The position numbers and the translations under genes were made by a program. From NCBI RefSeq assembly GCF_003265705.1, contig NW_020312775.1:5412822-5476821 (forward strand): DNA of 64,000 bases. Reading direction: 5' to 3'. The notes below the pieces were generated by a model. The model saw nothing but the letters and a program-made list of their open reading frames with translations, had not been told where the DNA came from and ran no database searches. The DNA comes from Callorhinus ursinus (taxonomy: Eukaryota; Chordata; Mammalia; Carnivora; Otariidae). Shown here piece after piece: positions 24,334 to 37,877 of this stretch. Every line of letters begins with the position of its first letter. Within the stretch, counting starts at the first letter, position 1.

Positions 24334-27300
24334 AGAAAATGAAACCTAAAAGTTCACCATCAAGCAGTTCAACTCTGTAACTATATTTAACCTTGAAAAG
24401 AGAATACACTTTTAGAATGCTCAAATGATTGTACTTTAACACAAATTATAATATTTCTATTGCAATCTTAATTGTCTAGCATCCAAAAAGTGGTATTCCA
24501 CAAAATCTGACAGTAGAATGATATATGGATAGCCTAAATGGAATTCTCCTTCAGCTGTTTAACCAAAATACCTGCATAAAATACTAAAAGAGAGAAAATG
24601 AGAGGTTAAATTATGATGTGTTGGGGGAAGGAGTTAAGATGGTGGAAGAGTAGGGGAACCAATGTTTGCCTCATCCTTCAAATACAACCACATGAATATC
24701 AAATCTTTATGAATTCAAGAAATCGTTAAGAGGACTGAGAGACCAAACTGCACAACTACAGGGAGAGAAGAGCCACACTGTGGAAGGTAGGGGGTACAGA
24801 GATGTGATTTAGGGTAATAAAGAATTACAGATGCTGTAGAGGGGAGGGAGCCCAAATCATGGACAGAGGAAACAGAGTGGAAGAGTGAAAGAGAGAAAGC
24901 ACAAAGTGCACAGAAGATCACATACCAAGAACACTTCCCCAAAACCATACACTGGGAAAATGAGAGGGGCTGATTATCATGAGTTTTTACAACCAGCAGA
25001 GCTAAAAGACTTAAGATTTAGAAGTCTGCACCATGGCCATTGTGAAGCCTGGGGGATGCAGTGGTACACCTGTGTAGGAGGCAGAGGCCTGGGAGCAGAT
25101 GGCACAGTCTGAGGATCCCCTAGGATGCACTAGAAAAGAAAGTTCCTCCTTCTTGGAGTGTATCTGCTAGAGGAGGCAATGCATCTCCAGGGACAAAAGA
25201 GCCATCAGGTGGCATTGTGCTGCCCAGTTCCTTAGCATAGGGAAAGAGACAGCAGCTGAGGGCAGCTAACCTGGATGCTGGCTTTCTGTTGCACTTTACT
25301 ATAAACTTCAAGCTCCTGCGTGTTGGTGCAATTGCACTTATGGGACAAACTGACGCCAGCCCCAGGGTGGTGTGACACTCCTCAGAGGATCAGCATGGGT
25401 CCATGCTTAATAGGTACCAAAAGTTATGAGTTTTGAAACTCAACTGATGTGCCTGAGATAAAAGACAGGTGCTCTGCACTGTTGGGGAGGTAACTGGCCT
25501 GGATACATAAAGGGTGAATGCAGGGATTTGAGGGAAGCCTGAACACACAAGAAGAGACTTTTCGCTCCTCTGTCAGGGATTCCCAGACACTGGCAAGCAT
25601 GAACTCCCCACATAGCAGAGGCCTGAGGAGCCTACACCAAGCCCCACCTCACTGTGCTCTGAAGAAGCTTCTTTATGAGGGCAAGTATGCCTGAGAACCA
25701 ATGCAGGGGGGCACACCCCCAGAACACCAGCACAAATGCCCCACATGCACCAAGTCTACTGACCATAGAGTACTACAAAGCTTCAACTCTAATGGAAAGA
25801 GGATCATGACTCTTTTAACAAGCAGACTAGAGCACACCTAGGAAAAACTCAACACATAATGCACAAGATCCAAACATTCCCCATTTGAGACAAGAAGAAA
25901 CTCTGCAGAGGACTGACCTGGGGAAAGAGCAGCCAAAAAACAGCAGCAGAGTGTACACAGCATACACCAGAAGCAGTTCCTGAAGTGTCAGGTGCTGGAG
26001 TATATACGACCTCTCCATAATAAAGCTATTACTCTCATGAGCAGGAAACATATCAGGCTTTACTAGCACACAGAAGAAGACAGAGACCTAGACCAAATAC
26101 CAAAATGGAGGAACTCATCCAAAAAGAAAGACCAAGAAAAGGTCATGGTCAGGGATCTACTAGAAACAGATACAAGTAATATACCTGATTCAGAATTTAA
26201 GAGAAATTCATAAGGATACTATCTTGGCTTGAGAAAACAACAGAAGACACCAGGGAGTCCCTTATCACAGAGATAAAAGACTGAAAAACTAGTCAGGCCA
26301 AAATAAAAAATGCTATAGCCGAAATGTGAAACCCACTGTGTGTAATTATCCACATGGATGGAAGAAGCAGGGGAACAAATAAGCGATACAGAAGATAAAG
26401 CTATGGAAAATAATGAAGTTAAAAAGAAGGAAAGAAAAATGTTTGATCATGAATGTAGACCTAGGGAATTTAGCAGAGTCCACAAACCACAATAATATTT
26501 GTATTATAGGAATCTCAGAAGAAGAAGAGAGAAAAACGGGGCAGAAAATTTAATTGAAATAACAGCAGGAAAATTCCCTAATCTGGGGAACAAAACAGAA
26601 ATCCTTACCTAGAAGGCACAGAGAATGCTGATCAAAATCAACAAAAGCAGGCAAACACCAAGACATATCATGGTTAAAATTTACAAAATATAGAGATAAG
26701 GAAAAAATCCTAAAAGCAACAAGGGAAAATAAATCTAAAACATACAAGGGAAGACAAATAAGGTTAGCAATGGACATTTCCACAGAAACTTGGCAGGCCA
26801 GAAGAGTGTGACATGATATATTCAACATGCTGAAAACAAAAAAATATGCAGCTAAGAATATTCTATCCAGCAAGGATCTCATTAAGAATAGAAAGAGAGA
26901 TAAAGAGTCTCCCAGAAACACAAAAACTAAAGAAGTTCATGACCACTAAACCAACCCAGCAAAAAATATTAAAGGGGATGCTTTGAGTAGGAAAGAAAGA
27001 CCAAAGGTAACAAAAACTGGAAAGGAACAGAGAAAATCTCCAGAAATGACAACTTTACAAGTAATACAATGGCACAAAATTCATATCTATCAATAATTAT
27101 TCTGAATGTCAAAGAACTAAATGCTCCAATCAAAAGACATAGGCTATCAGAATGGATTAAAAACATGACATTCTAAAACCTTTGGGATGCAGTAAAAGCT
27201 GTCATAAGAGGGAATCAATATAGGCCTACCTCAAGAAGCAAAAAACTCTCAAATACACAAACTAACCTTACACCTAAAGGATCTAGAAAAGGAACTGCAA

Positions 27301-27581
27301 ATGAAGCCTAAAGCCAGCAGAAGGGAAATAATAAACATTAGAGCAGAAATAAATGATATAGAAATAAAAAAAAAAACAGTAGAACATATCAATGACATTA
27401 GGAGCTGATTCCTTGAAAGAATAAAATTGATAAACCCCTACCAGATTTCTCAAAAAGAAAAGAGAAAGGAACCAAATAAATAAAATCACAAATGAGAGAG
27501 GCTAGATCACAATCACCACCACAGAAACACAGCTATAAGAGATTATGAAAAACTTTATGCTGACAAATGTGGAAGAAATAG

Positions 27582-27653
27582 ATAAATAGAAATAGATAAA
27601 TTTCTAAACACATATAAATAAATAGAAATAGATAAATTTCTAAACACATATAA
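27582..27653. repeat. 36-bp tandem duplication inside the L1
   Basis: Two adjacent copies of a unit containing gataaatttctaaacacata. The second starts at 27618 and is nearly identical, so the duplication is younger than the L1 itself. Confidence 0.85.
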
Positions 27654-30284
27654 ACCACCAAAACTAAAATAGGAAGAAATAAAAAACTTAAACAGACTGA
27701 TAACCAGAGAAGAATTTGAATCAGAAATCAAAAAACTCCCAACAAACAAAACACTGGGGGCAGATGGCTTCCCAGGGGAATTCTACCAGACATTTAAAGA
27801 AGAGTTAATACCTATTCTTCTCAAACTGTTCCAAAAAATAGAAATGGAAGGAAAACTTCCAAACTCATTCTATGAGGCCAGTATTACCTCAATTCCAAAA
27901 GTAGACAAACATCCCACTAAAAAAGAGAATATATAACCAATATTCCTAATGAACATGGATGCAAAAGTTCTCATCAAAATACTAGCAAAACGAATCCAAC
28001 ATACATTAAAAAAAATCATTCACCACAATCAAGTGGGATTTATTCCTGGATTGCAAGGGTGGTTCAATATTCACAGATCAATCAACGTGATACACCACCT
28101 TAATAAAAGAAAGGATAACAACCATATGATCCTCTCAATAGATGCAGAAAAAGCATCTGACAAAGTACTGGATCCATTCTTGATAAAAAACCTCAACAAA
28201 GTAGAGATAGAGGAAACATACCTCAATATCATAAGGACTTTATATGAAGGACCCACAGCTAATATCATCCTAAATGTGGAAAAACTAAAAGCTTCTCCTC
28301 TAAGGTCAGAAACACGACAGGGATGTCCACTCTCATCATTTGTTCAACATAGTGCTGGAAGTCCTAGCCTCAGCAATAATACAATAAAAGGCATCCAAAT
28401 TGGCAAGGAAGAAGTCAAACTTTCACTCTTCATAGACTACATTTTTTTTAATGTGGAAAAGCCAAAAGACTGAACCAAAAAATTGCCAGTATGGATACAT
28501 GAATTCAGTAAAATCACAGGATACAAAATCAACGTACAGAAACGTGTTGCATTTCTATACACAATAATGAAGAAACAGAAAGAGAAATCAAGAAAATGAT
28601 CCCATATTCAATTGCACCAAAAGCCATAAGATACATAGGAATAACCCTAACCAAAGAAGTTAATGATCTGTACTCTCAAAACTATAGAACACATATGAAA
28701 AAAATTGAAAAGGACACAAAGAAATGGAAAAACATTCCATGCTGATGGATTGGAAGAAAATTGTTAAATGTCTATACTACACAAAGCAATCTACACATTC
28801 AATGCAATCTCTATCAAAATACCATCAGCATTTTTCACAGAGCTAGAACAAGCAATCCTTAAATTTGTATGGAACCACAAAAGACCCCGAACAGCCAAAA
28901 CAATCTTGAAAAAGCAAAGCAAAGATTCAGACTTCACAATTCTGGACTTCAAACTCTATTACAAAGCTATAGTCATCAAGATAGTATGGTACTGTCACAA
29001 AAACAGATACACCAATTAATAAAACAGATTAATTAATAAACCCAGAAATGGACCCACAACCATACGCTCAACAAATCGTTGATAAAGGAGGAAAGATTAT
29101 CCAATGGAAAAAAAGACAGTCTCTTCAACAAATGCTGTTGGGAAAACTGGGCAGCATCATGTAAAAGAATGAAACTGGACCACTTTCTTACAACATACCC
29201 AAAAATAAATTCAAAATAGATTAAAGACCTAAATGTGTGATAGGTAGCCAGAAAAATCCTAGAGGAAAACACAGGCAGCAATCTTTTTGACATCAACCAT
29301 AGCAACCTGTTTCTGGACATGTCCACCAGAGGCAAAAGAAACAAAAGCAAAAATTAACTATTGGTACTTTTTCAATATAAGAAGCTTCTTCACAGCGAAG
29401 GAAACAATCAACAAAACTAAAAGGTGAACTTTGGAATGGGTGAAGATATTTGTAAATGGCACATGTGATAAAAGATTAGTATCCAAAATCTATAAAGAGC
29501 TTATGAAACTCAACACCCAAAAAACAAATAATCCAGTTAAGAAATGGGCAGAAGACATGAATAGACGTCTCTTCAAAGAAGACATACAGATGACCAACAG
29601 ACACATGAAAATATGCTGTACATCACTGTCAGGGAAATACAAATCAAAACTACAATGACATACCACTTCACAATGGTCAGAACAGCTAAAATTAACAGCA
29701 CAGGAAATAGCAGATGGTAGTGAGGATGCAGAGAAAGGGGAACCCTCTTACACTGTTGGTGGGAATCCAAGCTGGTACAGCCACTTTCGAAAACAGTATG
29801 CAGGTTCCTCAAAAAGTTAAAAATCAAACTACCCTACGACCCAGCAATTGCACTACTAAGTATTAGTATCCCAAAGGATACACAAATACTGAATCAAAGG
29901 GCCACATGCACCCAGATGTTTATAACAGCATTATTAACAATAGCCAAATTATGGAAACAGCCCAAATGTCCACTGACTGATGAATGGATAAAGATGATGT
30001 GGTGTGTGTGTACACACACATATATATGGAATATTAGTCATCAAAAGGATGAAATCTTGCCACTTGCAAGGATGTGGATGGAGCTAGAGTGTATTATGCT
30101 ATGCGAGTTCAGTCAGTCAGAGAAGGAAATACTGTATGATTTCACTCATATGTGGAATTTAAGAAACAAAACAGATGAACATAAGGGAAAGAAAATTTAA
30201 AAAGAGAGGAAGGCAAACCATAAGAGACACTCTTAGTTATGGAAAACAAACAGGGTTGCTGGAGAGGAGCAACTGGGCTAAACT

Positions 30285-30389
30285 GCAAATGGGCTAAACT
30301 GGTGATGGGTATTAAGGGCATGTCCAGTAACAGGTTGCTATGGTTGATGTCAAAGAGCAAATAGGCTAAACTGGTGATGGGTATTAAGG
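30285..30389 (+). repeat. Duplicated block enclosing an inverted ORF2 fragment in L1 3' UTR
   Basis: A 33-bp block occurs at 30285-30317 and 30357-30389 (one mismatch). Between and abutting them, 30319-30357 is the reverse complement of ORF2 bases about 29293-29331 (37 of 39 identical by eye). Confidence 0.85.
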
Positions 30390-31369
30390 AGGGCATCACT
30401 TGTGATAAGCACTGGGTGTTATATGTAAGTGATGAGTCGCTAAATTCTACTGCAAATTAATATTACACTATATGTTAACTAACTAGAATTTAAATAAAAA
30501 CTTGAAACATACATATATACATACATACATACATTCATAATGGTGTGCTAAGCAGGAGAGACCATCTCAATGGTGAATATCCATTTACTGCATCCTGCCC
30601 ATCCCTAACCTCAGTCAGGGCACCAAGCCGAAACAAACAAGCCTGCATACATAGAGTAAATACTGCTTATATTCATCTATAGAATATATGTCCTTTATTA
30701 TCAATGTCACTTCAAGTCATTTTAGAAGGCAAAATATTTTTCCAATTATATTATTTCTGTTTCTAAATTTGATTTGTCTTACTCTCCAGAATTGTCTTTA
30801 GAGTTTGTGGAACAATAAAAAAGTATTTTCACTGTTAATAAATACTCATACTCATAGATTTTACCTTTGGAAATTAAAAAATGTCAAACCAATCCAAGTC
30901 TGAAGAAAGAACAGGTAATGGAATTGGATTACAATAATGTCTGGGTCAAACATGAAATGCTAATTAATTCTTTTATTCCTCTCTACTTGCGTTCATAGAA
31001 AATGTTCCACAGAGGTTAGTCCAAATTGTTTCTCATCTTTAAAAATTTCAAACCCACCCCAGATCCTCCACAGTTAGTAAATGACCATGTTTCCTAGGTC
31101 ACTGAGAAGATGCTTTTTTAACTGCACTATACTATTCATGTTAAGACTTACTCTCTACTTCCACCCTCCCTCCGAATGTAAGATTCTCCTGTGTATTTTT
31201 TAAGCATGATACAAACTGTACAGCTTTCCTCTATAAATTATTTATTTGTACATTTGAAAAGAGGCATGCAATGTTTCTGCTTGTAATTTAATGTGATCTT
31301 AATCTATAAACCCATAGAGTAGGAATCACAGAAGTCTGAGATATGCAGGTTGGAAGACTTTTTACAAGG

Positions 31370-31510
31370 CCACTAAACATATCCTCTTCTTTTAATGATG
31401 ACAAAATTAAGACCCAAAGAGAATAAGTGGCTTACTTAAAGTCACAGCTAATTTGTGGAAAAGCTAATATCAGATCTTACAACTACTGCTTCTCATTCTA
31501 GCCACCCTAC
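31370..31510 (-). mobile_element. MIR fragment
   Basis: Reverse-complement MIR wording: ttaatgatgacaaaattaag, agtggcttacttaaagtcac, then cttctcattctagccacc. Confidence 0.65.
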
Positions 31511-32872
31511 ATTTTTTACTACTTTACATGGCCTCTTAAAATCACCCAGAACAAGAGAAGGCATTCAGATAACCACTGGGAGACCATACATGTTTTTATT
31601 CTAAACGTTGGAGATGAGAATAAAGCACTAAACACTGAAATGCTTTTTTTAAAAAATTATTTCAGGACTCCATTTCCCATAATATATGCTAACAGAAAAT
31701 TTTGCCAGACAGATCATCACAGTTTGTACCAGTCTTGTGGTGTTTAATCAAAGTGTCAGTGAAAAATTAAGGAGACTTAAGATTTTCAAAGGGAATTTTA
31801 AATGTGCTACTTAAAACAAGAACATTACAAATATAAAGGTCTATTAAAAAGCATGCATTTTCTTTCACCAATAAAAATGACAACTTCACACAAACATTTT
31901 ATGCTCAAGCTCTGAAAATCTAATCTAGTAACTGAAAGAGCAAAGGCATTTCTTCAGATGCCCTGAAGTAACTTCAGTAATACTCTATAACTTCTAGAGT
32001 GATAGCAAAAGCGATTATCTAATCTCCAAGGTAAGTCATAACTTTGAAGAGACAGCAATATGTAAAGCACTTTATCTTGCTGTCAGAAGGCTGAAAACTG
32101 GAGAGTTTTTAGACTTGTGCTTCAATCCTTCTCCCTGCACCAACAGGAGAGAATTACTATACTAATCCTTTATAGGATCTAGAAAAAAAAATTCAACTTT
32201 TGGTAGAAACTAGTACAACTGTAGTTATGCTTTCATGAAACAAGGAAAAGACAACCTAAAATCCAAATAAAATTAAGGCAGCCATAAAACTTGTATTTCC
32301 ATAAGGCATTAACATACAAAGAAAGGGGAACCTCAAATTCCACCAAGCCTACATGAAGTTGCAGAACCATTTAAAAGTGGTAATTATAAAATTCAAAGAA
32401 GATAAATCTAAGCAGAGAGAGACAGAAAGAGATAAAACACTATGTCGTTCTAATGCTATTTAATAGCACTGTCTTTAAATAGCAATAATAGGTTAGACTA
32501 GCTAAAAATCTAACAGTTCTCCAAAGGAGGTACATATTGTAAGTGAGAACTGCAAGAAAACAATGAGGGGACTATATTTTGGTTGATTGCTTCAAACTAT
32601 ATCCTTCCAATAAACTAATTTTATTTCATTTATCACTTTGGTAGAATATAGTTAGTGTTTTTCTTCCATAATAAATTAAAGGTCATGAGGAGGGAACAGT
32701 AGCAACCTTATCTTATCAGGAATGAAATCAATATTCTGTGGTTCTGTTTTAATCCAGAAACATGAAGTACTATAAAACTGAAACAACATTCATAAAGCCT
32801 CACATAAAGAAGATAAAATACATATTGTAAATAAATAATTAATTTAACAATTATGGCTAACATAAGCCTTAC

Positions 32873-32937
32873 CTTCTTTGAAAATTCCACTGCTTTTTGT
32901 TCACTTTCTTCAACTTTTGCCTTGTTCACACAAGAAT
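32873..32937 (-). CDS. DIAPH2: DIAPH2 exon E7 (coiled-coil start)
   Basis: A small 65-nt exon. Two bases complete Asp, then 21 codons read SCVNKAKVEESEQKAVEFSK plus a final K. High Lys/Glu content in a heptad-like pattern marks the start of the coiled coil preceding FH1. The acceptor is cttaatag, with pyrimidines (tttttgtcaatctt) upstream. The donor is AAG|gtaagg. It ends in phase 0 and continues KK|FDEEF in E8. Its small size and modest acceptor make it a plausible skipping candidate, but skipping would break the frame (65 is not a multiple of 3). Confidence 0.94.
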
Positions 32938-33519
32938 CTATTAAGATTGACAAAAAATGATTAGAAATTATTGCATCAGATCTCTGGGCAAAAGATGACT
33001 GCCAGCCTGTAATTCTACGTAGACAATCATTTTTATGTCAATTGCTATTAAAGGTAAATTGACCTATACTACACATAAAACAAAAACTACCACAATTTTT
33101 TGCATACTAACTGAATTCAATGATAGTATTGTTGAGTCACAAAACCAAGCATTCAAGAATATATTTGACTAAATCATCATCATTTTAGAGGTATTCAAAT
33201 ATTTCCCAACTTTTACAATAATATAATTCCTTAAAACTTTTTGCAATTTAGTATGGGTGGAGAGGTGACAAAGAATCTATTCTTAAGATTATTAAGACTC
33301 AAAATGACCTTTAAAATAAGGCTAGAATGGGGGATACGACAGCATTCATTAATTCAGCTTTTCTACAGAAAGATTTCGCTTAGGTAACTTCTGATCTGAG
33401 GCAGAATGTATTATGTAAATAAGGAAATAAATATTAAATTTCTCAGCTCTAATCAAATATTCCAAAATATAAATAACTGAAGAACCTCATTTTGGTAATA
33501 TTCTTATTACTACATATAC

Positions 33520-34084
33520 GACTCTATTATGTATCTAGCCATTCCACACCTATTTATTCACCCAAAAGAAATGAAAACATATGTCAATACCCTTGTATAT
33601 GAAGATTCATGACAGCTTTATTTATAATAGCCAAAAACTAGAAAGAACCCAAATGTCCATCAACAAGTAAATGTATAAACAAATTGCAGTATATCCATAT
33701 GCTAGAATACTACTCACTTATAAAAAGGAATAAACTATCGATACATGCACTATAACAACATGAAGGAAATTCAAAACAATTACACTACATGAAAGAAGCC
33801 AGACAAAAAGAGAGTACATCCTATATAATCTATAGTAAGAGAAAACAGATAAGTGATTATCTCAGGATGGAGAGAGATGGGGAGACATGGGAAGGAGAGA
33901 TTACAAAGGAGAACACAGAAACTTGACAGAGTGATAGAAATGTTTATTATCTTGGCTGTGGTGATGGTTTTAAGTACACATACAAATATCAAAATCTACC
34001 AAATTATGTTCTTAATAATGGATAGTTTTTCTCATGTCAAGTACACCTCAATAAAGTTTTATTTTGTTTTGTTTTGTTTTTTAA
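33520..34084 (+). mobile_element. Old L1 3' end
   Basis: L1 wording: tttataatagccaaaaacta, cccaaatgtccatcaacaag, ggctgtggtgatggttttaa and tacacctcaataaagtttta. It ends in a TTTTG pentamer run instead of a clean A-tail. Non-coding. Confidence 0.82.
34055..34082. repeat. (TTTTG)n tract
   Basis: Three to four TTTTG units at the 3' end of the preceding L1 relic. Confidence 0.8.
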
Positions 34085-34839
34085 AGAACTGTGTGTAAAG
34101 AACTAAGGTGGAAATTGGTAAATGATGAGACAAAGAGGGGGCAGATCTCTGCTGTGCTGTCAATGATTGATAATGATCTTGATTTAAATTTCAGTGGGAA
34201 GGTATTGAAGAGTTTTGGGCAAGAAATTGATCAAATTTATGAAAAATACTAGACTTACAGAATTGTAAAGAGACTCTGTTCCTCAAGTCTAGGTGATTTT
34301 AAAATCAAGTTCCATTGATTTCCTATAAGTTCTTGAAGCACCTGCTAATTTTTGCATTTATGCACATGTGTGTGGCTCTAATCAAAGTTCCGAAGCATTC
34401 ATCAGAAAATGTCCTCTAACCATAAAATATTCAGAACATGCATATATTTGACTTATCTGAATTTACAGTTGATAAAACTAAAGCAGAGAAGTTAAATGAT
34501 TTGTTCAAGACCAGAGATAACACATGGATAAGGTAATAATGGGTTTCTGAAGCTCTATTCTCTCTCATTCAATGCCTTCATCTCCCCAACCCCAGTGCTA
34601 ACAATACACAAATGTACGTACCTAGCACACAGTACACAAAAAACAAATGTCTACTGAACACTGAAAGAGCTAGTCAAAATCAACAGAGTACTCCCTTATA
34701 ACATTCTCAACAAAATATGAAATAAACTAATGAGTTTATCAAGCTTATTATCAAATTTGCACAGAAGCCAGCATTTACATTAATTCTTAGGGAAGGTAAA
34801 TTGATGCACACTTTCTGAAAAGCATCTGGCTTTTCTAAG

Positions 34840-35290
34840 ATCATATCCTCAATTACAGGAATCAATCCTAAGGAAATGGCAAGAAAAAGGCAAACATTTA
34901 TGCAAAGAATGTTCATAGCAGATTCATTTATAATTGCAAGAACCTGAAAACAATCTAGATGTACAATAAGAAAGGACTGGTCAAGATGGTTACGATATTC
35001 CATAAAATGGAATATTATACAGACATCCAAAGTCACATTTTGAAGGTTAACATGAAAAAAATTTTCATATTATAAATCTCCATTAAAAATCAGCATATAG
35101 AGAAAGAGATAAAAAAAAAATAAGATATAAGAAAATGTACTTAGCCAAAAAGTGAGTAATGGTGGTGGAATGTACTGAGCTGAAAAGTGAGATTGGTGGT
35201 TTATTGTCACTTACATAAGCCTCCAGATTGCTTGGAATAAATGAGTATTGGTTTTAAAATCAGAAAATAATATATAATAATAATAAGGAA
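34840..35290 (+). mobile_element. Old L1 (L1ME-type) 3' relic
   Basis: Shows aatcctaaggaaatggcaag, aaaggcaaacatttatgcaa, agaatgttcatagcagattc and aaatggaatattatacagac, the usual late ORF2/3' UTR wording. Confidence 0.78.
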
Positions 35291-36086
35291 TTCATCTTTG
35301 AATATTACTGTGAGTTTGCCTTGTGCTATGGAGTGAACAATAATATAAAATTGGCATTCCACAGCTGTTGTTTTCTTCCTTTAACGACAAGACAAATGAG
35401 TTCATGCCCAAATCTTAGCAATAGTGATTTTAATTAGGTACAAAAACTGTTTAACTGTAATGTCATATAACAGCATATTTCACAAGAGAGGTTTCACATT
35501 ATCCTTCAGAGACTGCTCCAGAAAGTACAGCTAACTAGTAGTCTAGGATCATGTAAGTTAATTTCCTTACTGATCCAAGTAGATGAACATCATCACCTCA
35601 AATTCTTTCCTAGCTTTAAGGTCTACAAAAATTATAAACTGATCTACTTTGATAGAATTAAAAAGTCTTAAGTTACTGAAATAAGCCTGTGTTTCCTTTC
35701 TCAAACTTGAACACTAATACCTACTGCACATGTGATTTCTATAAAACCACTGAGGTGCCAATATAAACTGAATCAAAGGATTTCAGAGTCATGTTTCTAA
35801 AGAGCAAAGCATTCATCTATAATATGTTTTTCCTATGTGTGTGTGCACCACTGATTTTAAACTGAATTCAAGAGAATTAAAACGTATCAAATAGCTTAAT
35901 ATTTTCCACCACACAAGCAGAACTCTCATGATCAACATAATTAACAATTATAGTGATTCAGTACTCACAGACACAAAGACTTACCAGATTTTAATAAAGG
36001 AAGTTCAGTGAGAGCACTACCTTCAGAAAGTGACTATTATACAGAAGAGAGTGAAACACAATCAAATGACATTGAGGATAATATTA

Positions 36087-36508
<422 letters not shown>

Positions 36509-37764
36509 AGTGGTTCAGCATGATAAAAGAACTAAGTCTTTTTCTAGCACTGTTAAAAGAACTCTTTCAAGCCACTGCATTCCCTTAAGAGAATTATGCC
36601 TAAACTTAACGATGGTCTGGACATTATAGTATAAAACCTATCATAATGTAATCAATTGTGAACACTTGTGACTTAATACTCTAGTTTTTAGGAATTCATG
36701 CCTTTGTACAAAGATACTTATCAACCTATCTACAAACTTATTGTTCCTAAAGTTAATGAAAATAAATGGCCTGTTAGTTCTATATCCATGGATACAGAAA
36801 TGGTTCTAAGCCTCTACAAGTTTTCAGTTTCAGGAAGAGATGAGTATCTTGGCATTAGGTGGCAATGTCTTAAATTTACTACAACACTTTAACTCAAGAT
36901 TAGCTATAATCGCTTACAAAACTAGACTGACCCACAAAATTCCGAAGATCTATTTATGCACGTTTTTAAGATTCATTTTATAGAAGCATACACACTTAAT
37001 ATGCATGGCCATAGCCTGAATTCATTCAAAGTGTCAAACGTTTTTAAACATATCCTAATTTTGTAATCTATCAAGATAATTCTGGCCTTAAATAATAACT
37101 ACTTGCATACTTCAAAAATTTTTTAAAGTCACTTTTTGCATTAAAATTCAGGGAAAATTTAGTATTTATCAGTGGCCAGTAAATTCAACAGAGAAACATC
37201 AGAAAGAAATATTGTATAGAGAAATTATGATAACATTCTTACGATTAGTGTGCTGATAACTAGCCAACCTACTAAAAGTTTGCAAACAAAGCCAAACAGA
37301 GTCTAATTGCTCTTATATGTTTTTTTTGTCATGGGGCTGGCCTCAAGAGTAAGATTAAATAGTAATATACATTAACCCATTTTAGGCTTTTTCAAGTCAT
37401 CAACAATTCTAGGATAAATAATATTGGATTATCATCAGTCCAGTAAATGACTTTTTGGGTAAACAAGGAAAACACAAGTGTTCTCTTTAAGGCCATGTTA
37501 ATTATCTCTAAGTATAATAAAAGTGCTGGTCGCACTTGTACTTCACATCGATGTTCCCAGGATGAAAAAGATGTCATATTAGAGTAACTATTATATATTG
37601 AAAGTTACTGAGAAATGGATGGTTTCATGAAAATTATTTCCCTAGGTAACTGTGTACCCATAGGCACAGTACCCACTTAATTGCCAGAACATTAGAAAAC
37701 ATTTTAATTACCATATTTCCTGTTTTAAGAAAACAGCATATAATTATTTTAGCCATTTTTCTTT

Positions 37765-37877
37765 TTTTTTCCTTTTTTTTTTTTTGGTGGGTAGCAAAGC
37801 AAAGTTTATCGAGCGATAGCAAAGAGATAGTACAAAGCTCCCAAAGAGGGAGGGGACCCGAGAGGGTTGCCCTTTAA
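37765..37877 (-). mobile_element. Short retrocopy of an ERV-like transcript 3' end
   Basis: On the minus strand, about 90 nt of retroviral R-region-like sequence (cctctttgggagctttgtac, then a cgataaactttgc polyadenylation-like context) runs into a poly(A). That poly(A) is seen as poly(T) at 37761-37785 on plus. A 12-bp duplication with one mismatch (CCAyTTTTCTTT) flanks it at 37753-37764 and 37878-37889. Several CpGs are retained, unlike the surroundings. No viral coding sequence is present. Confidence 0.65.

Larger units (their letters stand above)
24617..30520 (+). mobile_element. Near full-length but dead L1, antisense to DIAPH2
   Basis: This carnivore-type L1 runs from a 5' UTR (ggagttaagatggtggaag) through a decayed ORF1 (C-terminal domain wording near 26680-26930) and a decayed ORF2 to a 3' UTR and A-rich tail near 30490-30520. 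ORF2 shows the reverse-transcriptase block [20 protein letters not shown], but the catalytic F-A-D-D box reads F-I-D-Y. The frame breaks repeatedly (for example after 28473 and 29019). From the start of the endonuclease (about 27075) to the pre-RT region (about 27540) there are about 465 nt where an intact element has near 1.2 kb. Most of the endonuclease domain is therefore missing. Target duplications could not be identified. Confidence 0.9.
23526..32872 (-). other. DIAPH2: DIAPH2 intron E7-E8
   Basis: A 9,347-nt GT-AG intron, phase 0. About 5.9 kb of it is one decayed plus-strand L1 (24617-30520). Two SINEs lie near its E8 side (minus at 23781, plus at 24138). From 30530 to 32872 I see only a MIR-like piece near 31370-31510; the rest is unique-looking. 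Confidence 0.82.

Noticed and set aside
26550..27750. Series of Phe/Leu-rich minus-strand ORFs suggesting membrane proteins
   Set aside because: Antisense reading of A-rich L1 ORF1/ORF2 sequence gives Phe and Leu codons; not genes.
27949..28473. 174-residue plus-strand ORF with reverse-transcriptase similarity
   Set aside because: It is a fragment of the decayed L1 ORF2, with a damaged catalytic box and frame breaks on both sides, not a host gene.
24590..30560. Target duplication for the large L1 (attatgatgtgtt versus attcataatggtgtgct)
   Set aside because: Similarity is too weak and needs gaps; I do not claim exact ends for this element.
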